The notes beneath the pieces are model-generated. The model was not told the origin of the DNA. It made no database searches and saw only the letters and a program-made list of their open reading frames with translations. 64,000 nt of DNA. Source: Gordionus sp. m RMFG-2023. Taxonomy: Eukaryota; Nematomorpha; Gordioida; Chordodea; Parachordodidae. A program made the position numbers and the translations under genes. Numbering within the stretch: position 1 is the stretch's first letter; every line of letters starts with the position of its first letter. This document shows positions 51,870-64,000 of the stretch, one piece after another. Where the stretch lies: positions 2,797,985 to 2,861,984 of the forward strand of contig NC_088776.1 of NCBI RefSeq assembly GCF_954871325.1, read 5' to 3'.

Positions 51870-54800
51870 CGGTAAAATAAAATCCTTTAAAAATTTATAA
51901 AATACTGGGAGATACAATATAATAATTTGGGAGCATTGGTCATATTGGTAATATGGACGTGTAGTTTGATTTGGGGAAGAAGAGTTAAGAAAAGTAGTAG
52001 CGTAAGGATAAAGGGACATACTTTAACAATAGAGCGACATAATGGGGAGGAAGATGTTATGGGAAAAATAACGTGGCAGCAGATTCAGGAAGTAATCAAT
52101 GGGTGGACGGATAATGATATACACAAATTAACAGGTAAACCTGAATGGAGGGATTCATAAACTGATCAGAAGTTGGGGCCGTATAAGGGATCATGAGAGA
52201 TTTCTCAGGGGAGGAGACTGGGAATAAGACTAAGCTTTGATTCTAGAGTGAGAGGGAGTATGAATTGTTATAATTGCGGGAGACAGAAACATTTGGTCAC
52301 AGATTGTAGGGAGGCAAAATGTTTCAAATATGGAAAATTTGGTTATATAGCCTCTTTTTGTCGGGGTAAATAAGGAAGAATTTAATACGGGAAATTATAA
52401 TACCAGAGGAGACTTTCCATAAAGAGGAATTGTACAAAGTACGTCAAATGTGCGAACTATTGAAAGTGCAAGAATCGATGGGATAGAATTTTGTAAATTA
52501 CAGGACATTGGAGATCAGACTGCGGAGCGTTTTATGCCAAGAAAAGGGACATGTGGCAAGAGATTGTGATAATTTGTGACTATGATAGTAAATAAAATGC
52601 GACATGGGAGGCGAGCCTATTATTAGAGAAAATGGAGATATATTCTCATGGTAAAAGGAATTTAATGGGAGGTGTAAATATGATACAAGAGGAGGTAGTA
52701 CATGATCCTTGTCCGAGAGTCATGATAGATTTCAATGGAAATTTGGTACTTATGCTATTTGACACGGGGACAGCTATTTCTGTGATGAGTTACACTACAT
52801 ATAGGAGTATTTGGCCCGATGAAATGATTGCAAATGAGGGCTGGAGAATACGGCAATTAGATGGATCACAAGTGGCAGTAATAGGAAGAGTTGAAATAGA
52901 GGCAATGAGGGAATGAGGAGTAGAGATATTAGATTTACGGATTATTAATCAAAGAGTATAAGCGGTGTTGGAGTGGAACTGGATCACACGAACTAGTCAT
53001 GGAATAGTTTTGGGGGAATATTTTTATGGTAGGGTTTGTTTGTTCCAATTACTGGTAGGAAATATATGGGATTTGGGCATATGAGAATGTGGGAATTTTG
53101 CCCGGAATTGAGAAATCTTTAGTCAGGAGATAGAAAGAGTTAATGAGCAAAGGTAAGAGAGTAGGGGAGAAATAGAGAAAAGGGGTGTATTGTTTGTGGA
53201 TGAGGGGATGTAGAGGAATGAACGGAGGTTGGAAAGGAATCGGAAGGAATAACTTAATGAGAGAAAAATTCTAAAGGAGGAATTGGAAGAAATAATTCTA
53301 AGAGGGTAATAGGGGGCGTATAATTCTAAGGGGGAAATTGCATATAATTATAAGAGAAAATAGGGAGGTATGATTCTAAGGTGGGAATAGCATGTAATTC
53401 TAGGGAGGAAATGGGGGGGGGGGGTAAAATATTGGAGGAAATAGGGACGAATGATTCTAGGAAATAAATCGAGTCGGATAATTATAGGGAAGAAGTGCGA
53501 AAAAGTTGCAGGGAAGGATTAGGGGGTTATGGGTCATAATTATTGGAGAATGGAAGAAGATAAAAAATGGGAGGGGGCTGTTATCTATGGTAAAATGGGA
53601 AATGGGACCATCGAGTTGCAAAGTATTAATGGGAATATAGTGGGAAGAGAAGGGAAAGGGGATATGAAGAAATGGAATTTCGGAATGATGGAGTAGACTG
53701 TAAAGCGATCCGGAAATGCGAGAATTAGTGGATGTATGAAAATTTTGGTTTTCTAATATAGATTTTGAAGTTGATTTTAATTAAAGGAGGGATGTGTACC
53801 AAAGTTTTGTGCTTTGCGGCGAGTACCGTTTGAATAAAGAAAAGAAGTGAAAATGGAATTAAATCAATGGGTACAAAAATCGTATGTGCAATGGAATATA
53901 GTGAATGGGCGCCTCCGCTGGTTCCTCTGAAGAAAGATAATGCCTAACTTTGATGTGCTGATTTTCGGGTAACGTTAAATCTGTGGGTAATGTATCCGTT
54001 ACCAAAAATTGAGCAAATATTAGCCAATTTAAAAGGAAGTATATATTTTTCAAAGGTTGATTTCTCCAATGTATACCTATTGTATGTGAAACCGGAGGTA
54101 AGAATATTATTAACTATTACTTCCCCAAAGGAGTTGTTTGCGTTTTGTAGATTACCCTTTGGACTAAGCATATAACCTCCTATCGTACAGCAAACTATGG
54201 CGGTGATTTTTCAGGGAATGGAAGGCGTATTTTATTATACGAATGGTGTAAAATGGTGATGGGTAGAACTCCAGAACAACATGAACAAAGATTGGAGAAG
54301 GTGTTCAGAAGAATTAAAAAAAGGGGTTGCGAGCAAGTGTCGGAAAAAGTGTTAGGAGTGAATGAAGCCGTATATTTTGGGGCATAGAGTTAAGGGAAAG
54401 GAGAGACGATTGGGCAAAAATATGATGGGAATTACGAGTATGTTGAGGCCTGGAATAAAGTTGAGGTGCAGGCCTTTTTGGGATTGATGAATTAGTATCA
54501 CCGATTTGTTGAGGGATTAGCCCGGATAGCGGCGCCATTGTATACTCTGTGAAAGAAAGGGGAAAGGTTTGATTGGAAAGATAAACAGGAGAATGCTTTT
54601 GAGGAATAAATATCTAGAATTAGAATGGAACCATTTTTTACTTGCTTTAGCAATGATTTGGAGTTGGTGTTGCCTGATATCTCGTATAAGGGAGTAGGTG
54701 AGGCATTGCTACATTGTATAGATGAAATAGAAAGACCGGTTTTGTTTTTCTCTAAAATATTTAGAGCAGCAGAAACAAGGTATGGTATTCAGTAATCGAA

Positions 54801-55860
54801 TAGAAGATGCTAGCTGACATATTTGGAATGACGAAATGTCGTGAGTATCTGAATGGACGTAGATTTATTATTTATACATATCACAAACCACTGGTGCATT
54901 TAGGAAAGATATAAGAAGCTTATGTTGTCACCAAGATTGCAAAGATGGCTGTTTCTGGTGGGAAACTTTGATGTACAATTGAAATATCAACGGGGAAGAT
55001 AAAATTATTTACCAGATACTCTTTCTAGATGTGCGGCTAGAGAAGAGTTCCGAAAGATCTAGAGGAAAGAAAGGAATAAGGATTAATTAGAACAATGGTC
55101 AAAATAGCCAAAGGAGGACCGGTAACTTGGGAAGATCTTAAAAGGGCAACCTTAACGGATGGTGAATTGACCCGAATCATAGCATGCATAAAGGGGCGAA
55201 AACCTTAGCAAGACAGAGATAAAACCTTCATATACATAGAGAAAGAATTAGCTATAGTAACGAGTGTGTGGTATGAGGGATTCGAGGTATAGTACCTTTT
55301 AAATTAAGGGAGGCGATGCTGGCAATGATTCATGCTGGACATCAGGGGGTTGAGAAAATGAAATTGTTGGGGCCGAGAATATTTGTGGTGGCCGGGAATA
55401 AATAAAGAGATAGAACATGAGTAGGAGTTGTGAGATGTGCACCCTGTGGGCCACGATGCCTCACCTAGACATGAAGAGTGTTTGGTCAAAGGCTACACAT
55501 AGGCCAAATGGATGCGTATACTCTAAATGGTTAGATTACGAAGTAGTTAGGGGATTAATGACACAAATAGTAGTAAAAACCTTGAAGAATTATGGGCTAT
55601 CGGGGTAGCACGAACAATTGTATCGGATGGAAGTCCGGCTTTTAATAGCAGACAGTTGGAAAAATTTTGCCCCGAAGCAGGTGTCGAGTTCTAATGGGCA
55701 GGCAGAGAGAATGGTAGCAGTGGTCAAAAATTGGTTAAGAAAATCAAAATATGGGGGAGCTGAAATTTGGATAGCGGTGGCATATTATAACAATATTTAG
55801 CCAAAATATATAATTTCAATCCATTGTATTTTTATTTTGTCAGAAATATTGGTTAATTTT
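51870..55860 (+). mobile_element. Ty3/gypsy retrotransposon relic (gypsy-2)
   Basis: Fossil. Order: leader and gag with CCHC knuckles (about 51900-52370), an aspartic protease (DTGTAISVMSY near 52760), a spacer rich in AGGGAATTCT-like words (53270-53500), reverse transcriptase (LPKIEQILANLKGSIYFSKV near 54000; CRLPFGLS near 54150), RNase H (about 54620-55020) and integrase (zinc-binding part about 55320-55450; SSSNGQAERMVAVVKNWL near 55690). It ends in the integrase C-terminal region near 55860. The gag part is shared with 1-490. It is broken many times and I see no clear LTR pair. Distinct from gypsy-1 in sequence. Confidence 0.85.
53270..53500 (+). repeat. degenerate ~30-bp tandem motif within gypsy-2
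   Basis: Recurring ATAATTCTAAGAGGG / TGATTCTAAGGTGGG / GTAATTCTAGGGAGG words, seven or eight copies, plus a G-run at 53408. Between the protease and RT regions. Confidence 0.6.
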
Positions 55861-55959
55861 AAGTAAGGATAAATATGTTATAACTAGATGTTAATTCTTA
55901 GATACTATTAGCACCCGCTTACACGCCTTTAGATTCAGCCGAATTAACTAATTTTTGAT

Positions 55960-58900
55960 TTATTACTCTATAGTAGCAATAAAAACAATATTTTAAAATT
56001 TTATATATAAGTTTCTATTAAGTTTGTATCTTAATTTTATAAATTTTTTGTTATTTTTCATATTTGTATCCTTGGTAGCAAGAGTAAATTTATGTAATGA
56101 AATTTTAGGTGATATTAAGATTATGATTTGATTTTAAATTATAAATCTTATTCTTTATTTTGATAAATATTTTGAGGTAGCAACAAACCCTTATACAATA
56201 ATATCTAAAAATGTTTAACCCTTTTGCTTAAATAATTCTATAATAATTACTTAGTTTATAAAAAGTACATTCGACTTACTTACAGGGTACTCCAATAAAA
56301 ATATCAAGGAATGTTACCTAGGCTCCTATAACAAAAATCTTAAGCAGGTCGGTACAGATAATGCTGTTTAAATATAAGGATGGAGTTGGTAGATTACACC
56401 CCCACTTAGCCGCACGCGATATCGAAAGTTATTATAATCAAAATGAAAGCTATAAAAATTACAAATGAAATATTGAACTAATTTAATTTTTATTAATGAT
56501 TGAAAATAATTCCTTTTAATTGTAGATGAACATTATAAAGGAATAAAATTTATATATAATATTATTCCATTATCCCAAATATGATATAATTTTCATTGAA
56601 TTTAAAAGTTATAAATTTTTCATATTCGATTCGATTCATTCAGTTATAATTTCTTCGTTTCTGGTAGAATATTTTTGATAGAAATTAATTACAATTATAG
56701 TAAAATATTAATTATTTTAACGTTATATAAATATTGTAATATTCATTCATTGCATCTTTATAATTTAAATGTTATCTATCAACAATTTAGTATTAATTAA
56801 ATGTCTATTATCTAAAACAATAAATGTAATAGATATAAAATAAATAATTATATTTCATCAGATCAATTAAAAATTCTGCCTTAAGACCTACGTTTTATTA
56901 GTTTGTAACAATTTTTTAAAAAAATTTAAATTAAATTAATAATATATTTCAATGTCTTACCATCGTCAATCTAATAATTTATTTAGAAATATAATAATAT
57001 TCATGATTTAAAAATAATATTTTTCATTATTTAAAAAGTAAATGATAAATATTTGAGGTTATTTTGGTATATTTAACCATAAATTTAAATATAGTATTGG
57101 GATATCAAAACCATTGGTGTTTAAAATTTCTCAAATTTAAATCGAATGTATTCCAGTATGAGTCCTTATCTTGTAATTTTCAAACAATTTTTGCCATATA
57201 ATCTTGACAATTTATATAGGGTCAACAGGTATTTAAGGTTTAATAATAGTTCTAAGTAATAATCACTATGAATTCCATATCCTAATACGACATATATATA
57301 TTTATAACAATGTTAAAAATAGCGATAATAATTATCGAATCAAATTATCCTACATATTTATAAATGGGTAAGTATTCCATGCACAAATACTAATATGAAT
57401 ATATTTTTCAAACCAAAAATTGTACCATTTTCTAAATATAAGGAAATGAACTCGAGCTTAAAGTATATCTATGAGTTAACTTTCCTACTCTAAGGAACAT
57501 ACGAATTAACGATTAATATTATATCACTTTATAAGTACTCGAATTTAATTTAAATTTTTTACTTTATAACATTTAGCCAAGTTAAAAAAAATGAAAAACT
57601 TTTCTCGTGGCCTACAAAAATTAGTTATCGGGCCAATAAATATATATCGGGTTAGTTCGGGTTTAGAATAATTAATTAAAATAACGGTGGGGGGAGTTTG
57701 GCCCCTAAAAATGAATTTACGAAGGCTTATATCTGTAATTTTTAAAAAAACAAACTGATAATTAGTATAATTTTTCAAAAAAGTTATGACTGATTTATAA
57801 GTTTTAAAAGATAAAAATAAAGGAATAGTCAAATAATACTTCAGGAATCGCGTACTATTTTAAATCAAAAATAAAATTAAATAGGTTCTCATTTTTTTTT
57901 ATACAGAGCTGCGTGATAATGATTAAAGAGAACAAATTCTATTCTTACTGAAGAATGCAAACAAGAGTTAGATTTAGGAACATTTGCTTCATCCAATTTA
58001 ATACAAATGACTGATAAAATTTATGGAATTTTGTTTTTCTCAAGATCTGAGACAAATTAATATATGTTTTAATTATCAAAAATAAAAACTTTAAATATAA
58101 GACTCTTACTATGGCAATTTTATAGATTTTAAGATTCAAAAAGAATAGCCGACTATTAAAAATATAGATCGTGTCAGAGGAATTATAATTTTACAATCTT
58201 TAAGAGATTGGAATTCTCTTTTAATATTAATTATTGTTGCAAGAATTTTAATTTTTCGTTTCATTTAGTATAAAATTCAGCTGTTAAAAGCATGTTTAGA
58301 TTAGTTGCTTAGGTATGATTGAATATTTATTTTTATTAAAATTCGTAGGAATATTGTGGATTAATATTAAATTAAATAGGATATTTTTTCTTATTTAGCA
58401 TGTAAATCGTTAAGAACTGTTTTATTATTTTTTTTTGAATTTATAATAAATAGAAGATATCGAAAATATTAATTTTAAAAGAAAGTTTTATTTTCTTTTT
58501 TTTATTTATTTATAATTTTTATTAATAGTCCAAAAATCTAAATAATTTAAATAATTAAATTTTGAAGATTTTATATACTATTTTTAATGCAAAAATAAAA
58601 TAAGGGTACTACTAATTCATTATTACTAGAAAAAATTTTTTTTTTTAAAATAATGGAAATGAATGTAATTTTTATGAAACAACTTTTTCGTATTTTATTC
58701 TCGTTTTTTATGTTTTTTTGCTATAATCAAACCAATAATATTTAAATTTTGTTACAAATTAGAATATTTTTAATCACGAATTTTCAAGTTCAAAATTGTA
58801 TAAATTAAAAATGATTACGATTTATGCAGCTGTAGTAAGTAGAAGACTGCGTTACTAAAATGGAAATATTTTATATTTATTTTAGAAAAAAAAGATAAAA

Positions 58901-59520
58901 GAATAAAATATATCAAATAGAGAAAATAGCCTTTATATAATTGCTGGTAAAAAGCCCCTATTCGTGTTGATTTTTTAAAGGCCTGATTAAGATCATAACC
59001 AAAATATTATTAGGCCATTTTATTCATTGATGGTAGAAAGGTTTGGTTATCTAATTGCCATATCTTGAGGTTTACATGACTATTATGTTCTAATCTTAAT
59101 TAGGAGACGTTTTCAACTTAATAGAATATTTTTATAGTTCTAGGATTAATTCCCATAAAAACATCGGGTTTTGCATATTACTACTAAAGTATGATAAAGG
59201 AAACTTTTATGGTTATACGAGGGTTGGTAAGCCTAATAATATTAAATTTTCTTTAACCTCACATAATATACGTGGATTATTCAGGTTATATGTATTATGT
59301 TGATATAAAATTTCCATAATGTAATATTTAATAAAGATATTTTTAAAAGTTTTATACGAAGATGGAATAATTATGATTAAAAGACACCTAATATGTAAAG
59401 GGAAAAAATAGCAGAGGAAAAAGAAAGAATGAAGGAAAGAAAGTCTCCAATAGGTTTCCGATTGATTCGCTGTTATTTTAAGGATAATCATAATGAGTCT
59501 ATAGCAGGAATTAATAATAA
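55960..59520. repeat. paralogous block B (matches 16.1-16.48 and 20.04-23.87 kb)
   Basis: Runs co-linear with block A. Here 56265 continues straight into 56280, whereas block A has 3.6 kb between the corresponding points. 56950-57685 is extra here. It lacks the 331-bp MITE of block A (empty site near 59400). No gene is supported; the frames at 57545-57832 and 59213-59491 (minus) are at chance length. Confidence 0.7.
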
Positions 59521-59536
59521 CTTCATTAGCAGTAGT

Positions 59537-59680
59537 TTTAGCAGCAATATTATTCTAATATCTTCCAAAATTTATATTCATCAAAAAGATTCAGGAATTA
59601 GTTATTTTACATCATCATTTTAACACAGTATTTTTAGCAGCAATATTATTCTTATATCTTCCAAAATTATATATTCTTTT
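59537..59680 (+). repeat. direct duplication upstream of the LINE
   Basis: TTTTAGCAGCAATATTATTC followed by a shared TATCTTCCAAAATT part occurs at 59537 and again at about 59630. The pair lies 360-500 bp before the LINE reading frame and could be part of its 5' UTR. Confidence 0.7.
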
Positions 59681-60039
59681 TACCCTATGAAATACAACTT
59701 TATCAAAATCCTTACAGCTCTTAACGGCCTTTATACTAATAAGCAATTGAATTATATATCACTCAATTAAAAAAAACCTCAAAAACTAATTTGATAAATC
59801 TGATTAATAAACATTCAAATATTTAATATCTGAGTACAAAATAATTATCCAAAATTCAAAAACTCAGAAGTATCAAATCAGATTCATAAACCAAAACTTG
59901 GCAATAATAAGACTCTCAAATTATAATAAGGAGTTATAAAATTATGACTTTAAAGAAAAGGCTACATATATTAAGGCAAAATTCTGTTTCTGACTTAAAT
60001 AAAATACCTTAAATATCAATCCTTCACATCATCATTACC

Positions 60040-62741
60040 ATGAAAGGAATCTGTCCAACTTGCCATAAACTAATAAATATAAAAAAGGATGACCATCTTT
60101 ACAAACATGGCCCTACAACCCTTCCTTGCTCAGGCTCTAACACACTTTGCACAAAACTTATAGAACCCCCAATAAATACCAAACACATACAAGTAAATAA
60201 CAAATCACTAGAAGAATTTATCTTTATTAATAAATCACCAACAATTAAGCACATCCCAACCAGTGTTAGCTACCTTATCACAGACCATCTCACCAAATTA
60301 TTTGATAATATGAACTCAGATTTGTCAAACACAAATCATTGGAATAATCTTTTCACTTTCCCTTTTAAATGTCTCTCAATCCCAAAAGATAAAAAATCTA
60401 TTTCACTACCTAACATTATAAAAGACAGACTTAAAAATATAGATTACTTAACACCTCTTGAACACATCAATTATCCCAATAATTCCAATGAAAGTTTCAT
60501 TAAAACCTGTGACAAAATTTCCAAAATAAATGAAGGCGACGTCTGCGGAGCACAAAAATTAATCTCCTCACAATCAAAACTAGCCCCATCTAATGATGCG
60601 ACTCTTGAAAACCTAAAATCTCTCCATCCACGTGCTTCTTATACTAGTTTACCAATTCCTCCGCCCAATATTCCTCCTCTCACAATATCAAACCAAGATA
60701 TACGTGACACTATAAACGAATATAAATTTTCAGCAGCAGGTCCTGACGGCTATAGACCTTCCTACTTCCAAACATTAATCTCCCAATTCAAATAGTTTTT
60801 TTAACTCACTTACATCCTTCCTCAATAATATAATCACTAGAGATATCCCCACATTAGTTCATCAAATAATATTTGGAGCTAACTTGATTGCATTTGAAAA
60901 GCCGAAAGGTGGTATCCGCCCAATAGCTATCGGTTCTTTCTTCAGACGCCTGATTACTAAAATCATCGCAAAAAAAATAAAAACCGTTACTCATTCCCTG
61001 CTTGGCAATTACCAATTAGGCTGCGGAACAAAAGGAGGCGTAGATATAGCCTCTCACTGTCTCCGAATCTACCTACAACATCCACCTTTAAACTCCGTTC
61101 TTTGCAAAATTGATTTCAAAAACGCCTTCAATACAGTATCTCGTTCCTCGGCTCTCGAATCGTTTTACGATAATTTCCCCCAATACTCGCGCATTGTTGA
61201 CATTTGCTATACCAATAGCACTCCCCTCATTTTCAATGGTTGCGTTATATACTCAGAAGAGGGTGTTCAGCAGGGCGACCCCCTAGGCCCTATACTTTTC
61301 TGCTTAGCCATCCATAATATGATGAAAGATCTCAAATCTGATTTTGATCTAGACCTTAATTTATGGTACCTAGACGATGGCACTCTCTGCGGTAACCAAC
61401 ATCAAATAAGCAAAGCCCTCTTCCACCTCGAAAGAGAATGCCCCAAAATAGGCCTAGAATTAAACAAAACCAAAACAGAAATCTGCATACTCAACCTCGA
61501 GATTCCCCTAGGCTCATTTAAAGATAACAATATTATCGAAATCGAAGATGTCCAACTCTTGGGCTCCCCACTACTAAATAATAAAATCTCGGAAAAAACA
61601 ATCGATAAAACCTTCTTCAAGTTGCAAAACTTGGAAAAGTTTATCAATCATATCCCATCGCACCAACTTTTTTATCTATTAAAAAAGTGCCTATATTTAC
61701 CTAAAATCTCACACCTCTTCCACTCATCCTCCTCATTCACCTCCTCAGAATTTTTCACCAAGCATAATATTCGCTTAAAGACCTTAATGGAAAGGATCCT
61801 TTATCTTCCATTATCAGACTTTAATTGGCACCTTGCTCAATTACCCGCTAAACTAGGCGGTATCGACCTGATCCCCTTAGAATTACTCTCCCTATCTCTA
61901 TTTATCTCTAATCGCCTTTCGCTCAATTCCGCGATCTCATCTTTTATAACCCCCAATGACGATCTCTTAACAGTAGCAATCGAAAAATGGAATCTACTAA
62001 CTCCAGACGGTCAAACATTCCCAACCGAAATTTCTAATAAATCAATCTTGGAACCCCTTATAAAGAAATTTCAAACTAGTTTTAACCCCTCCGATATCAG
62101 CGATATTCAACTTCTTCAATTAAATGATAAATATGCCAGATATGAATGGCTCGAGGCACTTCCTAGCCTAACCCTTGATAATCTCTTAACCAATGATCAA
62201 CTGAGAGTTACCATAGGATTTAGACTAGGATGCTCGCTAACATATTCACACACTTGCCACCTTTGCAACCTACCCGTACAACCAAATGCAAGACACGGTC
62301 TAAACTGCTCCCGTAGCCAAGGTCGCCACCTCCGGCATAAAGCAATAAATAAAATCATCCATAACGCACTCAATAAAGCTAAAATTCCTAACATTCTAGA
62401 ACCAACAAACCTCTCTCTACAAGATGGTCTCAGACCTGACGGTTTAACCTGCATCCCATGGTCAAATGGGAAATCCCTAATTTGGGACGCTACCTGTGTC
62501 TCTTCCTTTCCCTCATCAATTAATTCAAATCCTCTTACTAATGGCGAAAATAAATCAATAAATACTCAATATTAAATAATTTTATTTTTCAACCCATAGT
62601 CATCTCAACTAATGGTAATTTCTCCCAATCAGCATTCATTTTTAAAAATTTTAGCACGTAAAATTTTTAACATAACAAACGAAAAACGCGAGTCAATCTT
62701 CCTAAAACAAAAAATACAATTAAAAAATTTTTTAACATAAT
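60040..62741 (+). CDS. R2-like LINE polyprotein: zinc finger, reverse transcriptase, restriction-like endonuclease; nearly intact
   Basis: Non-LTR retrotransposon protein. First frame 60040-60795 starts at ATG with a C2H2 finger (Cys5, Cys8, His19, His23) and ends in AAGPDGYRPSY, the start of RT. A single frame change near 60795 leads into 60806-62575: DFKNAF (catalytic Asp at 61115), GVQQGDPLGP, WYLDDG (catalytic Asp pair near 61375), a thumb region, a zinc knuckle Cys-x2-Cys-x9-His-x3-Cys (62255-62310), then RPDG...LIWDATC (PD-x15-D), the core of a restriction-like endonuclease. Two more frame changes (about 62535 and 62630) restore KYSILNNFIFQPIVI and ILARKIFNIT to a stop at 62741. Such proteins nick the target and prime cDNA on it. 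Close in layout to the R2/NeSL-type early LINEs; the exact clade is not settled. Only three small breaks: the youngest mobile gene here. Confidence 0.88.
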
Positions 62742-62849
62742 TATACATGTTTTTTAGGTACATTTTTACTATAAGCTCTTTTTAGAGCCATCGATATTTT
62801 TAAAATTTACACTCTTCTTTATATTTTATATGGAAATTTTATATTTTTA

Positions 62850-64000
62850 TCGTAGATCGTTATTTTAAAAGTTTCAGATTTTGTCGGAGTATTAAACTAC
62901 TCACAAATATTGATTACCTATCATGGGATTTAGGAATTTATCATGGACTTCTAATTAATTTTTACTATTTTATATATAGTTTACATTTAAAAACACTATT
63001 TGAAGATATCAAATTTAATATCGTATTAGTTAAACAAATTGTTTAAAACAATTGAAAGAATTAAGGTAAATAACAACAAAATTTTTCTAAATAAAATGCG
63101 ATTATAAAAGACTGGGAATCAAATATTTAACATTTAGTTATTTATCTCTTCTCTCTCTTTTATATTAGAATTTTGACAAAAAAATATTTAAAAATGAATT
63201 ATTTTAAAATATTAAGGTACATTAAAAAAAAAATTCATATTAGATCATAAATAAAAATCATTCCTTGCGCATTGAAATCAAATTGAAGAACCAGAAATTT
63301 GAAATAAATTACTTAAAATATAATTATATCTATAATTTATAATTTAAATCAATAATTATGTTTCGCATTCGTTCTTGTTCCTTATATTAGGAAATGAGTT
63401 ATATATTTTAAATTTATATGCTAAACGAAATGATAAATTTAATGAAATAATCTTTAATAATTCGTAGTTGTTAAAAAATAATAATAATTTGAATCAACAT
63501 AAATATGTATAATATACATCAAAATTTGTTGATCGCTTATTATCTTTTATGATATTCATCATATAAAATTGTAATATCTATAAAGTATATATTTTACTTT
63601 CTCTACATAGGATTCCATAAAGTCTATTTGAATCTAATAATATAAAAAAAAATTTAAACCGTGTTAGTTTTAAGATTAAATTGTATTTAAAAATGAGACA
63701 GTGAATAGTATTATCCAGGCGGCAACTAAATTTCTTCTCAAATAATTTTAAAATTAATAAACTTAGATATTTAAATATATTACCATGGTTTTAAAATGTT
63801 ACTCTGAAAGACACGCTTATGAAAAAAGTTTTAAATGCAAAATTTAAATTTAAAAACGTATTTTTTTTTTGCAAAAGTTATTTAACATTAAATATCATTT
63901 TTAATGATATAATAATCTGAATTTTTATCATGTATAAAAATATTAACACTATTTATTGTAATTTAATATCTTGAGGTTTTGGCGGGGTGCGTTTTGGTTT
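62850..64000. repeat. right part of block B (matches 25.2-26.8 kb), runs off the window
   Basis: Homology to block A resumes about 100 bp after the LINE stop (TCGTTATTTTAAAAG at 62857 against 25278) and continues to the right edge. Non-coding. Confidence 0.68.

Noticed and set aside
57545-57832. 95-codon minus frame
   Set aside because: About the longest expected by chance in this base composition; block A shows no conserved frame at the matching place.

Overview
This window looks like a piece of a very AT-rich eukaryotic nuclear genome, dense in transposable-element debris. The best clue to the organism is a spliced serine/threonine kinase gene at 41964-45354. Its catalytic domain reads like an atypical protein kinase C (a DYG in place of DFG, followed by a YSVDWWALG segment), a family known from animals and their close relatives. 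The mix of Ty3/gypsy, hAT, piggyBac and an R2-like LINE family also fits an invertebrate animal. I cannot name the species. The AT bias would fit a fast-evolving, possibly parasitic lineage, but that is inference.

Layout. 1-3.5 kb: a gypsy relic inserted in an older gypsy gag. 3.5-7.4 kb: a foldback-type element with long inverted arms built partly from a ~118-bp satellite, with a hAT transposase tail in its loop. 7.5-14.0 kb: a nest of DNA transposons. It holds a GTCG-rich hAT terminus, a broken piggyBac transposase, a 1,964-bp hAT with exact 8-bp target duplications, and an intron-bearing hAT transposase whose last intron holds a 663-bp non-autonomous hAT. 14-36 kb: mostly non-coding, made of diverged repeats, with two LINE remnants, a palindromic MITE and an unexplained lysine/asparagine-rich reading frame at 18205-18690. 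36.7-45.4 kb: the kinase gene, preceded by an inverted second copy of its upstream region and first recognisable exon; a hAT splits that second copy. 45.4-51.3 kb: unidentified open segments, a gypsy integrase fragment and small repeats. 51.9-55.9 kb: a second gypsy relic. 56-64 kb: a paralogue of the 16-27 kb block, interrupted by a nearly complete LINE (60040-62741).

The only gene that appears to be working host DNA is the kinase: nine exons join in frame through GT-AG introns and every invariant catalytic residue is present. Everything else is mobile, repeated or unrecognised. The paralogous copies (16-27 vs 56-64 kb; 37-39.7 vs 41.1-42.1 kb; 33.3-34.2 vs 49.2-49.9 kb) act as internal controls, because they supply empty sites for two of the insertions. 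I found no tRNA, rRNA or CRISPR. All coordinates of diverged repeats are read by eye and are approximate.
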